Assembly (NCBI RefSeq): GCF_016583625.1
Contig: NZ_NRRN01000012.1
Span: forward strand, 1-64,000
Length of the DNA: 64,000 bases
Reading direction: 5' to 3'
From: Halorhodospira abdelmalekii
GTDB taxonomy: Bacteria > Pseudomonadota > Gammaproteobacteria > Nitrococcales > Halorhodospiraceae
Part shown: positions 1 through 10,591 of the stretch, piece by piece
Layout of the letters: each line of letters starts with the position of its first letter
Position numbering within the stretch: position 1 is the first letter of the stretch
Program-made: the position numbers and the translations under genes
The notes under the pieces: model-generated
Databases searched by the model: none
The model's input: the letters and a program-made list of their open reading frames with translations, nothing else
What the model was told of the DNA's origin: nothing

Positions 1-2007
<2,007 letters not shown>

Positions 2008-2076
2008 CTACGATTCGAAGCGCTCCGCTCCGCAGCCGCCGCGTACCGCCGTGCCGCTGCCGCGCCTCCACTTAAC

Positions 2077-2097
2077 AAAAAAGCCCCGCAGCGGGGC
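2077..2097 (-). terminator. Rho-independent terminator between rpmA and obg
   Basis: Read on the minus strand, a 6-bp GC stem (gccccgc/gcggggc type with a tiny loop) is followed directly by six T residues. It lies downstream of rpmA and upstream of obg, so it would stop or attenuate transcripts from the ribosomal protein pair. Confidence 0.8.
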
Positions 2098-2276
2098 GGG
2101 GCTCTCGTCCATCCAGCGAACGCCTCCGCGCCGGCACGACCGTGACCGCGGCAGCAATGAGCCTCGGTGCGGTCGAAGCGCGAAAGACCTCGGCGGCGCT
2201 CTACAGCCTAAGCGACCTGGCCTCGCACCCGCGTACAGCAGAGGCCCAGCTGGCGCTGGCGCAATAGCACCAGTGT

Positions 2277-2534
2277 TCAGACAGCCTCAATGCGGACCTG
2301 ACGCCGCAGCCGCGGCCCCTTGCGCTCGAAGACAACCCGGCCATCACGCTTGGCAAAGAGGGTGTGATCCTTGCCGATACCGACGTACTCGCCCGGATGG
2401 AAGTGAGTACCGCGCTGACGCACAATGATATTGCCCGCCCGCACCAGCTCACCGCCGTAGCGCTTGACGCCGAGGCGCTTAGAGTGTGAATCGCGGCCGT
2501 TCTTGGTGCTGCCGCCTGCTTTCTTGTGTGCCAT
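2277..2534 (-). CDS. rpmA: 50S ribosomal protein L27
   Basis: Structural protein of the 50S subunit, near the peptidyl transferase centre. The 85-residue product has the typical start [15 protein letters not shown] and the conserved [10 protein letters not shown] segment. It lies 20 bases after rplU on the same strand, as in nearly all bacteria, and is followed by a terminator before obg. Confidence 0.98.
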   Translation of the reverse strand: MAHKKAGGSTKNGRDSHSKRLGVKRYGGELVRAGNIIVRQRGTHFHPGEYVGIGKDHTLFAKRDGRVVFERKGPRLRRQVRIEAV

Positions 2535-2554
2535 CTCGCTTACCCTTCCCTCTG

Positions 2555-2869
2555 TCAGCCGGCCTGAATACCGGTGATCTTGATGTCGGTGTAGTGCTGG
2601 CGATGACCGTGGTGGCGACGATAGTTCTTACGCCGCTTGAACTTGACCACCTCAATCTTTCGCCCCCGCCCTTGATCGACGACCTCGGCCTGCACCGTGG
2701 CCCCATCGACACGCGGGGTACCCACCTTGACATCGCCGCCCTGACCCACCATCAGGACATCGTCAAGCTCAATACGCTCGCCGACTTGCGCCGGCAGCTT
2801 CTCAACACGCACCACCTCGCCTTCGGCGACGCGGTACTGCTTGCCGCCGCTCCGGATCACCGCATACAT
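2555..2869 (-). CDS. rplU: 50S ribosomal protein L21
   Basis: Structural 50S protein that binds 23S rRNA. The 104-residue product starts [14 protein letters not shown] and has the conserved C-terminal [19 protein letters not shown], both diagnostic of L21. It is the first gene of the leftward rplU-rpmA unit. The region upstream is shared with the divergent pufBA genes. Confidence 0.98.
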   Translation of the reverse strand: MYAVIRSGGKQYRVAEGEVVRVEKLPAQVGERIELDDVLMVGQGGDVKVGTPRVDGATVQAEVVDQGRGRKIEVVKFKRRKNYRRHHGHRQHYTDIKITGIQAG

Positions 2870-2945
2870 CAGCCTATCGCTCCTATAGAATGTCCAGCTG
2901 CCGCTCTACTCGGATCATTGGATCGTTGATTGGACCAGTCGCCGC

Positions 2946-2974
2946 ACGAGATCAATACCCACGAGATCAATACC
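2946..2974. repeat. Tandem repeat, 15-bp unit, two copies
   Basis: The unit acgagatcaataccc is directly repeated, and the second copy differs only at its last base. It lies about 80 bases upstream of rplU and could be an operator or a chance duplication. Confidence 0.75.
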
Positions 2975-3400
2975 GTACCGTTGCCACAATAGAGTGCGTG
3001 GGGACATGCGGGCCGACCCGTGCCACCACCCCAGCAGGATGGTGTACACGCAAAGCGCCCCGTTGAGCTTCCGTCGTGAAGCACCGCGGCGCGACTAAAC
3101 AGCGCGTATACTAGACGATCGCTGCCCCCGGGTAAAGAGCGCCTCTCCCCCTCCGTGTCAACCCTCCGCCGAGCCGCGAATGGGGCCGCGGAGAAGCCGA
3201 AACACCCTGGATCATCAACGGCAGGAGCGTCACTAAATGGCCTCAATGGGCCGGGTCAAGCCTTTTTAGGGTGCGGCGAAAGCGCGCCAACTATTGTGCT
3301 TCTGCCGATCTCGTCACATCCTATGCGCAACGCCAGGGAGGGGAACCGGCAGCCCACTGGCACCGGGAAATAGGATTTCGGCTTGTTAGGGTTCCACGGT

Positions 3401-3417
3401 ATGAGGCGCGACCTCAT
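3401..3417 (+). promoter_or_regulatory. Hairpin in the likely pufBA leader
   Basis: A perfect 6-bp stem (atgagg/cctcat) with a 5-base loop, about 100 bases before the pufB start. Hairpins in puf leaders affect mRNA stability in other purple bacteria. That role here is inference. Confidence 0.35.
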
Positions 3418-3518
3418 CCGGGTTAAGTTGGCAGCAAAAGGTTGCAGCAATATCCCAAAGCCGCGCGAAGCACCGCTCGGCAACAGGATGGTTAAAGCCA
3501 AAACGGAGGTAGAAGACC

Positions 3519-3779
3519 ATGACTGACATTCGCACCGGCCTCACCGACGAGGAGTGCCAAGAGATCCACGAGATGAACATGCTGGGCATGCACGCGTACT
3601 GGTCGATCGGCCTGATCGCCAACGCCCTGGCCTATGCGTGGCGTCCGTTCCACCCGGGTCGCGCGGGTAACCGCCTTGAGGACCACGCCCCTGACTATGT
3701 CCGCTCCGCTCTGACCTCGGTCCAAGAGCAAGCGAGCTCGGTCACGGCCGCTGTCCAGCAAACGCCCTTCATCGGTTAA
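3519..3779 (+). CDS. pufB: Light-harvesting antenna beta subunit with Asn at the BChl-ligand position
   Basis: A membrane antenna polypeptide that should pair with the alpha subunit downstream. The 86-residue product has the beta-type N-terminal segment GLTDEECQEIHEM (conserved His at residue 17), one transmembrane helix (about residues 22-41) and the WRPF end motif. A gapless alignment to classical beta chains puts Asn35 (codon 3621-3623) exactly where the bacteriochlorophyll-ligating His normally stands before LxxWxWRPW. Classical beta chains have about 50 residues. This one continues for about 40 more after WRPF, with a Ser/Thr/Gln/Val-rich tail. The start has a good ggaggt site 8 bases upstream. 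It could belong to a core-like or a peripheral antenna. I use pufB for the family only. Confidence 0.93.
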   Translation: MTDIRTGLTDEECQEIHEMNMLGMHAYWSIGLIANALAYAWRPFHPGRAGNRLEDHAPDYVRSALTSVQEQASSVTAAVQQTPFIG

Positions 3780-3800
3780 GAGGCTAAGGAGACCTAAGCC

Positions 3801-3998
3801 ATGTGGAAACTGTGGAAATTTGTTGACTTTCGCATGACGGCGGTGGGCTTCCACCTGTTCTTTGCGCTGCTGGCGTTTGCCGTTCACTTCGCCTGCATCA
3901 GCTCCGAGCGCTTCAACTGGCTCGAGGGTGCGCCGGCCGCTGAGTACTACATGGACGAGAACCCGGGCATCTGGGCTCGTACCTCGTACGACGGCTAA
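3801..3998 (+). CDS. pufA: Light-harvesting antenna alpha subunit
   Basis: The 65-residue partner of the beta chain. It starts MWKLWKFVDFR and has one transmembrane helix. His29 with Ala25 four residues before it forms the AxxxH bacteriochlorophyll site, followed by the core-type motif RFNWLEG near residues 37-43. So the alpha chain keeps its ligand, unlike the beta chain. The C-terminal tail of about 22 residues is acidic and aromatic. An aaggag site lies 9 bases before the ATG, and 21 bases separate it from pufB. No pufL, pufM or pufC follows. A strong terminator lies 42 bases downstream, so the operon consists of only these two genes. Confidence 0.95.
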   Translation: MWKLWKFVDFRMTAVGFHLFFALLAFAVHFACISSERFNWLEGAPAAEYYMDENPGIWARTSYDG

Positions 3999-4039
3999 GA
4001 TCAGCACCTCTTTGTGCTGCTAGCTGTCTAGCGAGTGAG

Positions 4040-4072
4040 CCGGTCGATCGCTTAGCGATCGACCGGTTTTTT
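4040..4072 (+). terminator. Strong Rho-independent terminator of pufBA
   Basis: A perfect 12-bp stem (ccggtcgatcgc / gcgatcgaccgg) with loop tta and six T residues. It closes the pufBA transcript before any reaction centre gene. Confidence 0.92.
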
Positions 4073-4107
4073 GTGGTATGGCCAGCTCGTCAAAGCCAGC
4101 ACGCACC

Positions 4108-4779
4108 TCAGTAGGGCATCCCCCCTCTTGGCTGTTGCGGAACCACCCCTTCCCTTCCCCACCCAGCCCCTGCCGCCGGCTCACCGGCAGCCATGCGGGC
4201 CCGCTGTGCGGCCTCGCGAGCACCGGGGGTGTTGCCGCGCTCCAGCCGAGCAGCTGCGACCAACCACCAGCTCTCTTCGAGCAACACGCGATCGCCACCA
4301 GCCGCTTGAGCGGCGCGCAGCGCTAACCCCTCGGCCTGCTGATAGCGGCGCTGCTCAAAGCGCACGGCCGCGAGCTTCTGCAGCAACACCGCGTGCCCTG
4401 GATCGATCTGCAGCGCCTCTTCCAAGCGGTCAGAGGCACGCCGGTAGTCGCCGACTTCGTAGGCCTGCCGGGCCTCGCGCGCGAGGCGATTGAGTCGATC
4501 CTGATCGCTTTCACCGCCGCCCCCCCACAGGCCGCCGCCACGCCCGCTCTCCTCAGCCGCCTGCGCTTCGTCTTCCCACCAGCCAATAGGCCGCTCCTCG
4601 GTCTCCTCGCCCTCTGTCGCCTGCTCACCGCCGCGGGCACCTTCTCCGCTGCGGGCATAGCCGTCATCCGGAGGCACATAACAGCCGTGAAGAGCCAGCA
4701 ATAGGCCCAACGGCACCAGCCACCAGCACCTCTGTCGTTGCCTCTGTTGTTGCTGCATCCATCGAGCGTAGCGCGCCAT
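4108..4779 (-). CDS. TPR-containing putative lipoprotein
   Basis: A 223-residue protein of unknown specific role. The N-terminus is basic and Gln-rich, followed by a hydrophobic segment (about residues 18-31) ending LHGC, an imperfect lipobox. A Glu/Gly-rich linker follows (about residues 40-95), then two or three tetratricopeptide repeats, for example ARQAYEVGDYRRASDRLEEA and KLAAVRFEQRRYQQAEGLAL. It probably sits on the periplasmic side of a membrane and binds protein partners. It lies 56 bases after sufS on the same strand and could be cotranscribed, but nothing links it to Fe-S assembly. Confidence 0.7.
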   Translation of the reverse strand: MARYARWMQQQQRQRQRCWWLVPLGLLLALHGCYVPPDDGYARSGEGARGGEQATEGEETEERPIGWWEDEAQAAEESGRGGGLWGGGGESDQDRLNRLAREARQAYEVGDYRRASDRLEEALQIDPGHAVLLQKLAAVRFEQRRYQQAEGLALRAAQAAGGDRVLLEESWWLVAAARLERGNTPGAREAAQRARMAAGEPAAGAGWGREGVVPQQPRGGMPY

Positions 4780-4835
4780 GTCGATTCCGAGCCTGCCGAT
4801 TCGATCCCAGATGGACCCCGTAGCTACTCTGACCC

Positions 4836-6098
4836 CTACCGCAGGCCAAAAATCCCCGCAACCTTCCGCAAACCAGTCACCAGCGCTTCAACATCGTCGC
4901 TATCGTTGTAAAGCCCCAAAGAGGCCCGTACCGTCGCCGTCACCCCATAGCGCTCCATCAGCGGCTGGGTGCAGTGGTGGCCAGCGCGCACCGCAATGGC
5001 CTGCTCATCCAGGAGCATGGCGATATCGTGTGGATGCGCCCCCTCCATAATGAATGAGAGTGCGCCGGCGCGTGCCTTGGGTGTACCGATCAGTCGCACC
5101 CCCGGCACGCCAGCTACGGCTTGCACCGCCTCTTCGATCAGGGCGCACTCGTGCGCGGCAATCTGCTCCCGCCCCTGGACCTCAAGATAGCGCAAGGCTG
5201 CACCCAGGCCGATCGCACCGGCGATATGGGGCGTGCCCGCCTCAAAGCGTGCGGGCGGATCGGCGAACTCTGTTCCGGCGAAGGAGACCTTACGAATCAT
5301 ATCACCGCCGCCCTGATACGGGACCATCTCGCTAAGATGCGCATAGCGACCGTAGAGCACCCCGATACCGCTCGGCCCGTAGACCTTGTGTCCGGAGAAG
5401 GCGTAAAAGTCGACATCGAGCGCCTGCACATCGAGCGGCAGATGCGGCGCCGCTTGCGCCCCATCGACCAATATCGGGATCTCCCGCTGCCGTGCCAGAG
5501 CGACCAGTTCAGCGATCGGGTTGATCGTCCCCAAGGTGTTCGAGACGTGACCAATGCTCAGCAGGCGGGTTCGCTCACCCAGGGCAGCAGCGGCAGCGTC
5601 GAGATCGATCTCACCGGCATCGGTAATCGGTATCACCCGTAGCCGCGCCCCACAGCGCTGCTCAAGCAGCTGCCAGGGGACGATGTTCGAGTGGTGCTCC
5701 AGGTGGGAGATCACGATCTCATCGCCCGGCTGCAGGCGGGGGGCAACGAAGCTGTGGGCAACCAGATTGATCGCTTCGGTGGTGCCGCGTACAAAGACGA
5801 TCTCGCGTGCATCGGCCGCGTTGAGAAAGCCTCGCACCTGTTCGCGCGCTTGCTCGAAGGCGCTCGTCGACTCCTGCGAGAGGGTGTGCACACCGCGGTG
5901 CACATTCGCATAGTAGCCGCGGTAGCAGTCGAGTTCGGCATCGATCACCGCATGCGGCTTCTGCGCACTCGCCGCGCTGTCAAGATAGACCAGACGCTGC
6001 CCCTGGAGGCGCCGCTGCAACACGGGAAAGTCAGCACGCGCCTGCTGCGGATCAAAACCGGTGCGCGGCCGCTGAATCTTCTCGGCACTCTCAGTCAC
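4836..6098 (-). CDS. sufS: Cysteine desulfurase SufS
   Basis: A pyridoxal phosphate enzyme that takes sulfur from cysteine for iron-sulfur cluster assembly. The product, about 420 residues, has the motifs of group II desulfurases: YLDSAASAQKP near the start, the PLP lysine in FSGHKVYGPSG, and the catalytic cysteine in RAGHHCTQP near the C-terminus. I chose the GTG at 6098, which overlaps the sufD stop by four bases (GTGA) and follows a ggagg site. A longer reading from 6164 would run deep into sufD. It is the last gene of the sufBCDS operon. No sufE or sufU lies nearby. Confidence 0.93.
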   Translation of the reverse strand: MTESAEKIQRPRTGFDPQQARADFPVLQRRLQGQRLVYLDSAASAQKPHAVIDAELDCYRGYYANVHRGVHTLSQESTSAFEQAREQVRGFLNAADAREIVFVRGTTEAINLVAHSFVAPRLQPGDEIVISHLEHHSNIVPWQLLEQRCGARLRVIPITDAGEIDLDAAAAALGERTRLLSIGHVSNTLGTINPIAELVALARQREIPILVDGAQAAPHLPLDVQALDVDFYAFSGHKVYGPSGIGVLYGRYAHLSEMVPYQGGGDMIRKVSFAGTEFADPPARFEAGTPHIAGAIGLGAALRYLEVQGREQIAAHECALIEEAVQAVAGVPGVRLIGTPKARAGALSFIMEGAHPHDIAMLLDEQAIAVRAGHHCTQPLMERYGVTATVRASLGLYNDSDDVEALVTGLRKVAGIFGLR

Positions 6099-7525
6099 AG
6101 CGCCTCCCCTCCGGGTAGAAACCGACGCAGCTGCTGGCGTTGATAGGCGGCGGCGACAGCACATGGACCCGCGGCGATCGCCCCCTCGGCAAAGGCCTCG
6201 GTGAGCAAGAGACGGGCGACAGCAGCATCGATCCCGCGCGCCCGCATATAGAAGATGGCCTGTTCGTCGAGCTCGCCACTCGTCGCCCCGTGCGAACAGC
6301 GCACATCGTCGGCGTAGATCTCCAGGCGCGGCACCATACGGGCCTGCGCCGTATCACTAAGCAGGAGATTTCGGCACTGCTGCTCAGCCTGGATGCGCTG
6401 CGCCTGCTCAGCGACGTGGCTCGCTCCATCGAAGAGGCCACACGCCGACTCATCGAGCACTCCCTTGAAGAGCTGACGGCTGTAAGTCTCCGCTGCACAG
6501 TGCCAAATGGCCGTGTGGTGATCGAGATAGCTCGCATCCTTGCCGAGCACCAAACCGCTCAGATCGGCACCGGCATTGCTGCCGGCGAGCACCACACCGA
6601 GATCGGCGCGCACCTGGGCACCGCCGTCGAGATGGCTATGGAGGGCGAGTTCACCGTCGGCTTGCACCGTAGCGCGCAAGGTGGCGAACTGGCGCCCCAC
6701 CTCCCCCTCCTCGCTCAGGCGCGTCCACTCGACCCGAGCCCCCCGGTCGATAGCGAGCTCATAGACTGGAATATGGAGATAGTCGCTCGCAGCAGCCCCG
6801 CTACACCACTCGATCACGCCGATGCGGCTGCCCGGCTCGGCGCAGAGCAGCACCCGCGGATAGACCGCCTGACCGGCTGCAGCAGCGCTGCAGTAGGAGC
6901 CGATCAAGAGCGGTTCAGCCACCTCGATGCCGGCGGCAACATGGATGACGACCACCTCGCGGGTCCGCGCTAAATTCAAAGCCGCCAATGGCAGCTCGTC
7001 GGCCTTAGCGTGCGCCCCAAGGTGGCTCGCCGCCCAACCGTCGCCTTGCCAAAGTGATGCCGCCTGATCACTTGCGACCGCCGCACTCCCCTCTGGCGCC
7101 GCAGCAGTAGTGACAGCGGCGGTGGTCGCAGTGGTATCGTGAGCATCGGCGGCGCCAACCCCACTCAGCACGCTAACCGTCACCCCCGGCGGCCACTCAG
7201 AGGCCTCCACAGGGCTCGTCAAACGGCCATCGACAAAGAGCAATCGAGCAGACGCCGCATCACATAACGGCGCCGGCAACAGCCCAATCGGCCCCCTCAG
7301 CGGGTCACTGCTCGGATCCGTCACCGCGCCAGCGCCACGCGCCGCAGCGGGCGCCACACTAGAGGCAAGCGCTGGCGCTGCTACCGAGGTGAGCCGCGAC
7401 GGCGTCAAGGCACCTAGATCGCAGCCTCGCCACGCCTCCCAATGGGGCTGCGGCAAACCGCGACTCTCGACCTGCTCCTCGGCGTGCGCACGACGCTGGA
7501 GCACCCACTGCGGTGCCCCTGCCAT
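6095..7525 (-). CDS. sufD: Fe-S cluster assembly protein SufD
   Basis: A scaffold partner in the SufBC2D complex, which builds Fe-S clusters in the cytoplasm. The 476-residue product has the SufB/SufD beta-helix core in its C-terminal half, with conserved segments such as SHLDGGAQVRADLG and CSHGATSGELDEQAIFYMRARG. The N-terminal part has an Ala/Thr-rich stretch that looks like an expansion. It overlaps sufC by one base (7525) and sufS by four bases, so the three are translationally coupled. Confidence 0.93.
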   Translation of the reverse strand: MAGAPQWVLQRRAHAEEQVESRGLPQPHWEAWRGCDLGALTPSRLTSVAAPALASSVAPAAARGAGAVTDPSSDPLRGPIGLLPAPLCDAASARLLFVDGRLTSPVEASEWPPGVTVSVLSGVGAADAHDTTATTAAVTTAAAPEGSAAVASDQAASLWQGDGWAASHLGAHAKADELPLAALNLARTREVVVIHVAAGIEVAEPLLIGSYCSAAAAGQAVYPRVLLCAEPGSRIGVIEWCSGAAASDYLHIPVYELAIDRGARVEWTRLSEEGEVGRQFATLRATVQADGELALHSHLDGGAQVRADLGVVLAGSNAGADLSGLVLGKDASYLDHHTAIWHCAAETYSRQLFKGVLDESACGLFDGASHVAEQAQRIQAEQQCRNLLLSDTAQARMVPRLEIYADDVRCSHGATSGELDEQAIFYMRARGIDAAVARLLLTEAFAEGAIAAGPCAVAAAYQRQQLRRFLPGGEAL

Positions 7526-8277
7526 CAGGCCGCCTCCTCGTCTTCAAAAGCGGCGTAACCACTGCGCTCAAGTTCGGCAGCCAACTCCTTACCGCCGGAG
7601 CGGACGATCTGCCCGCGCACCATGACGTGCACATAGTCGGGCTCGATGTAACTGAGCAGGCGCTGGTAGTGGGTGATCAGCAAGAAGGAGCGCTGCGGGT
7701 CGCGCATCCGGTTCACCCCATCGGCAACGGCGCGCAGAGCGTCGATATCGAGCCCGGAGTCGGTCTCATCAAGGATGGCCAATCTCGGCTCCAACACCGC
7801 TAAGTGAAAGATCTCGTTGCGTTTCTTCTCACCCCCCGAAAAACCGGCGTTGACCGGGCGCTTGAGCAGCGAGTCGTCGAGCCCGACCCACTGCGCCCGC
7901 TCCCGGACTCGCTTGAGAAACGAAACCGGATCGATCTCCGGCTCACCGCGAGCGGCACGGGCCGCATTAAGGGCCGCCTTGAGGAAGTAACTATTGTTGA
8001 CCCCGGGGATCTCCACTGGATACTGAAACCCCAAAAAGAGGCCAGCGCGGGCGCGCTCTTCGGGGGGCATCTCGAACAGATTTTGACCCTCGAAGTCGAC
8101 CCGACCGCTCTCGACGGTGTAGCTCTCATCACCGGCGAGCACCTTGGAAAGGGTGCTCTTGCCCGAGCCGTTCGGCCCCATGATCGCATGCACCTCGCCA
8201 GGGCCGATGCTCAACTGCACCCCCTTGAGGATCGGTGTCTCGGCAACACTCGCGTGCAGGTCTTCAATACGCAGCAT
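7525..8277 (-). CDS. sufC: Fe-S cluster assembly ATPase SufC
   Basis: A soluble ABC-type ATPase that drives the SufBCD scaffold. It has Walker A GPNGSGKS near residue 35, an FSGGEKKR signature and Walker B LAILDETDSG, as in SufC, which carries D-E-T-D-S-G. The frame is open from a TTG at 8298, but I prefer the ATG at 8277 because an agggg site lies 6 bases upstream. The product is then 250 residues, the family's usual length. It follows sufB closely on the same strand. Confidence 0.95.
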   Translation of the reverse strand: MLRIEDLHASVAETPILKGVQLSIGPGEVHAIMGPNGSGKSTLSKVLAGDESYTVESGRVDFEGQNLFEMPPEERARAGLFLGFQYPVEIPGVNNSYFLKAALNAARAARGEPEIDPVSFLKRVRERAQWVGLDDSLLKRPVNAGFSGGEKKRNEIFHLAVLEPRLAILDETDSGLDIDALRAVADGVNRMRDPQRSFLLITHYQRLLSYIEPDYVHVMVRGQIVRSGGKELAAELERSGYAAFEDEEAA

Positions 8278-8290
8278 AGCCATCCCCTGT

Positions 8291-9793
8291 TCAGCCAACG
8301 CTATTCTCTAGAGTGATCTCAAGCAATTTCTGTGCCTCGACGGCAAACTCCATCGGCAACTCCTGAAAGACCTCTTTACAGAAGCCGTTGACGATCATCG
8401 AGACGGCGTCCTCTTCACTGATGCCGCGCTGCTTGCAGTAGAAGATCTGCTCATCACTGATGCGCGAGGTCGTCGCCTCGTGCTCCAGCTGTGCACTCGG
8501 ATGGCGCACATCGAGATAGGGGAAGGTGTGCGCCCCGCAGCGATCGCTGAGCAGCATCGAGTCGCACTGCGAGTAGTTGCGCGCCCCGGCCGCACTCGGC
8601 AGGATCTTCACCAGGCCACGGTAGGTCTGATCGGCGTCATCAGCCGAGACCCCCTTCGAAAGGATCTGGCTGCGGGTATTCCTACCGATGTGGATCATCT
8701 TCGTCCCAGTATCGGCCTGCTGACGGCCGCGGGTCACCGCAACCGAGTAGAACTCGCCCTGTGAGTCGTCGCCCTGCAGCACACAGCTTGGATACTTCCA
8801 GGTGATTGCTGAGCCGGTCTCAACCTGAGTCCACGAGATCTTCGAGCGGGCCCCGGCGCAGAGACCGCGCTTGGTGACGAAGTTATAGACCCCACCCCGT
8901 CCCTGTTCATCGCCGGGATACCAGTTTTGTACCGTCGAGTATTTGATCCGCGCATCCTCATGGGCGATCAACTCGACGACCGCCGCGTGCAGCTGGTGCT
9001 CATCGCGCTGTGGCGCTGTGCAACCCTCCAGATAGGAGACCGAGCTGCCACGCTCGGCGATGATCAGCGTGCGCTCAAACTGTCCGGTGTGTCCGGCGTT
9101 GATGCGAAAGTAGGTCGAGAGCTCCATGGGACACTCGACCCCCTCGGGGATGTAGACGAACGAACCGTCAGAGAAGACCGCCGAGTTGAGCGCAGCGAAG
9201 AAGTTATCCCGCCGCGAGACGACCGTTCCGATGTAGCGGCGCACCAACTCAGGGTGATCACGCAGCGCTTCGGAGATCGAACAGAAGATCACCCCGCTGC
9301 GGGCGAGCTCCTCTTTGAAAGTCGTGGTCACCGAGACCGAGTCGAAGACCGCATCGACGGCGACCCGTGGTTTCGTCGTCTCCCCCGCTGCCGTCCCCGG
9401 TGCTGGCTCCTGCTCCTGCACGCCAGCGAGCATCTTTTGCTCGTGCAGGGGAATGCCGAGTTTGGCGTAGGTCTCAAGCAGCTTCGGGTCGACCTCATCA
9501 AGGCTCGCCGGCCCCCGCTTGGGCGCGGCGTAGTAGGAGATCGCTTGAAAATCGATCGGCGCAAAACGCACCTTCTGCCACTGCGGTGCGGTCATGCCGA
9601 GCCAATTCCGGTAGGCCTCCAACCGCCACTCCAGCATCCACGCCGGCTCCCGCTTCTTATCGGAGATAAAGCGAATGGTCGACTCATCGAGACCGGGCGG
9701 GGCAAACTCCTGCTCGATATCGGTGTAGAAGCCCGCGCTGTACCCTCGCTGAGCAAGCCCTTCGAGGGCTTCGTCACTTTTGTCCGCCGCCAT
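8291..9793 (-). CDS. sufB: Fe-S cluster assembly protein SufB
   Basis: The main scaffold subunit on which nascent clusters form. The 500-residue product has the expected SufB segments: [20 protein letters not shown] near residue 34, [20 protein letters not shown] in the centre, and the C-terminal beta-helix with [19 protein letters not shown]. It is the first gene of the operon. No iscR-type regulator or sufA is adjacent, unlike many suf operons, so any control must act through the 417-base region upstream or from elsewhere. Confidence 0.96.
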   Translation of the reverse strand: MAADKSDEALEGLAQRGYSAGFYTDIEQEFAPPGLDESTIRFISDKKREPAWMLEWRLEAYRNWLGMTAPQWQKVRFAPIDFQAISYYAAPKRGPASLDEVDPKLLETYAKLGIPLHEQKMLAGVQEQEPAPGTAAGETTKPRVAVDAVFDSVSVTTTFKEELARSGVIFCSISEALRDHPELVRRYIGTVVSRRDNFFAALNSAVFSDGSFVYIPEGVECPMELSTYFRINAGHTGQFERTLIIAERGSSVSYLEGCTAPQRDEHQLHAAVVELIAHEDARIKYSTVQNWYPGDEQGRGGVYNFVTKRGLCAGARSKISWTQVETGSAITWKYPSCVLQGDDSQGEFYSVAVTRGRQQADTGTKMIHIGRNTRSQILSKGVSADDADQTYRGLVKILPSAAGARNYSQCDSMLLSDRCGAHTFPYLDVRHPSAQLEHEATTSRISDEQIFYCKQRGISEEDAVSMIVNGFCKEVFQELPMEFAVEAQKLLEITLENSVG

Positions 9794-10211
9794 AACCTAC
9801 GCCCACCCCTCTTCTCGCTGTCGATATCCGATCGCCAGTCACCACCCGAGCGCTAGTCGCCGTCTGGCCGGCTCAAGCTACCGCTCCAGCCGTCTATGCA
9901 GCGCCCTACCTGGCGCCCTGCCTTGGCGCCCTGCCTGGCACCCTACTCGCACTTAGAGCCCCGGTGAGCGCTCACCCATGGACGATGCGATTCGCGACCG
10001 CACCGGCCCCGCGTTACAATCGTCGGGACGTGCCCCTCTGTGTGTGAGGCTGTGGGGGCTGCCGCCAGGTCCCTGTGCCACACGTCTACACCGCAGCCGA
10101 ATCCCACGGTTGACGCGCAGTGTGCGGTCGCTTGCCCTGCATCAAGAGTGCACCTGCAGGGTACCGATTTCAGCCTCGCGAGGGAAGCCTACTTTGGAAG
10201 AGCTTTAGAAG
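9794..10211. other. Divergent intergenic region, sufB / small ORF
   Basis: About 420 bases without a convincing gene. It contains a 12-13 bp tandem repeat (9901-9947) and a hairpin with a 7-bp stem (ccctgca/tgcaggg, 10135-10160). The stretch 10030-10200 has several GC-rich blocks that could form a structured RNA. I could not match it to 6S, SRP or tmRNA by their conserved cores. Confidence 0.45.
9901..9947. repeat. Short tandem repeat upstream of sufB
   Basis: Units of 12-13 bases of the form tggcgccctgcc, two almost perfect (9911-9923 and 9924-9935), one diverged (9936-9947) and a partial one before them. No function is evident. Confidence 0.7.
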
Positions 10212-10496
10212 GTGAATGCGATCGTGCCAAGTTCGAAACGTTCAAAACGACCGCCGCGTGAAAACTACCGGCTGGTCATCGAGGAGCGCGACAGTGGCTG
10301 GGAGGTCGTCTTTTTCGATACCGAAGGCCGAGTCCAGCACATCAGCCGCTCGGATAACGAGATCGGCGCGCTGCGCGGGGCTTACTTTATGGCTCGCTAC
10401 TACCACTACGAGCGCGATGTCCTGATCCGCAGTCGACACGGTGATAAGACGCTCGACATTGAGGAGCTGATGCGCGACAGACGCCCCATGCAGTAG
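10212..10496 (+). CDS. Small hypothetical protein
   Basis: A 94-residue soluble protein that I do not recognise. The first 15 residues are basic, followed by a likely small alpha-beta fold (VIEERDSGWEVVFFDTEGRV, then an amphipathic helix ending MARYYHYERDVL). There is no signal peptide or membrane segment. The frame starts at a GTG (10212). A second GTG at 10224 is also possible, and neither has a clearly better ribosome site. It is convergent with the aminotransferase gene that follows and stands alone on its strand. Confidence 0.65.
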   Translation: MNAIVPSSKRSKRPPRENYRLVIEERDSGWEVVFFDTEGRVQHISRSDNEIGALRGAYFMARYYHYERDVLIRSRHGDKTLDIEELMRDRRPMQ

Positions 10497-10591
10497 GCAT
10501 GGGATATGGGGCGTGGGGCCTAGAGGCCGGCCCGGAGCGTGCAACGAGGACGCACCGGGCCAAGCCAGGCCAGCCAAGTCGATTAAGCCGA

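Larger units (their letters stand above)
2870..3518. other. Divergent intergenic region, rplU / pufB
   Basis: About 650 bases without a convincing gene. It must hold the promoters of the leftward ribosomal protein pair and the rightward pufBA pair. It contains a short tandem repeat (2946-2974) and a hairpin in the expected pufB leader (3401-3417). The pufB ribosome binding site ggaggt is at 3505-3510. I found no exact TGT-N12-ACA (PpsR/CrtJ-type) site and no clear sigma-70 promoter. Confidence 0.6.

Noticed and set aside
2157-2267. A 36-codon frame on the plus strand between rpmA and the obg terminator
   Set aside because: No ribosome site, no hydrophobic or conserved feature, and short. Not supportable.
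3295-3318. A TGT and ACA pair upstream of pufB, like a PpsR/CrtJ site
   Set aside because: The spacing is 18 bases where the motif needs 12.
9901-9947. CRISPR-like repeats
   Set aside because: The units are contiguous 12-13 bp repeats without spacers. The same holds for 55788-55830.
10030-10200. Possible 6S or SRP RNA
   Set aside because: I could not find the conserved core sequences of either, and the ends do not pair well. Kept only as an unusual intergenic region.
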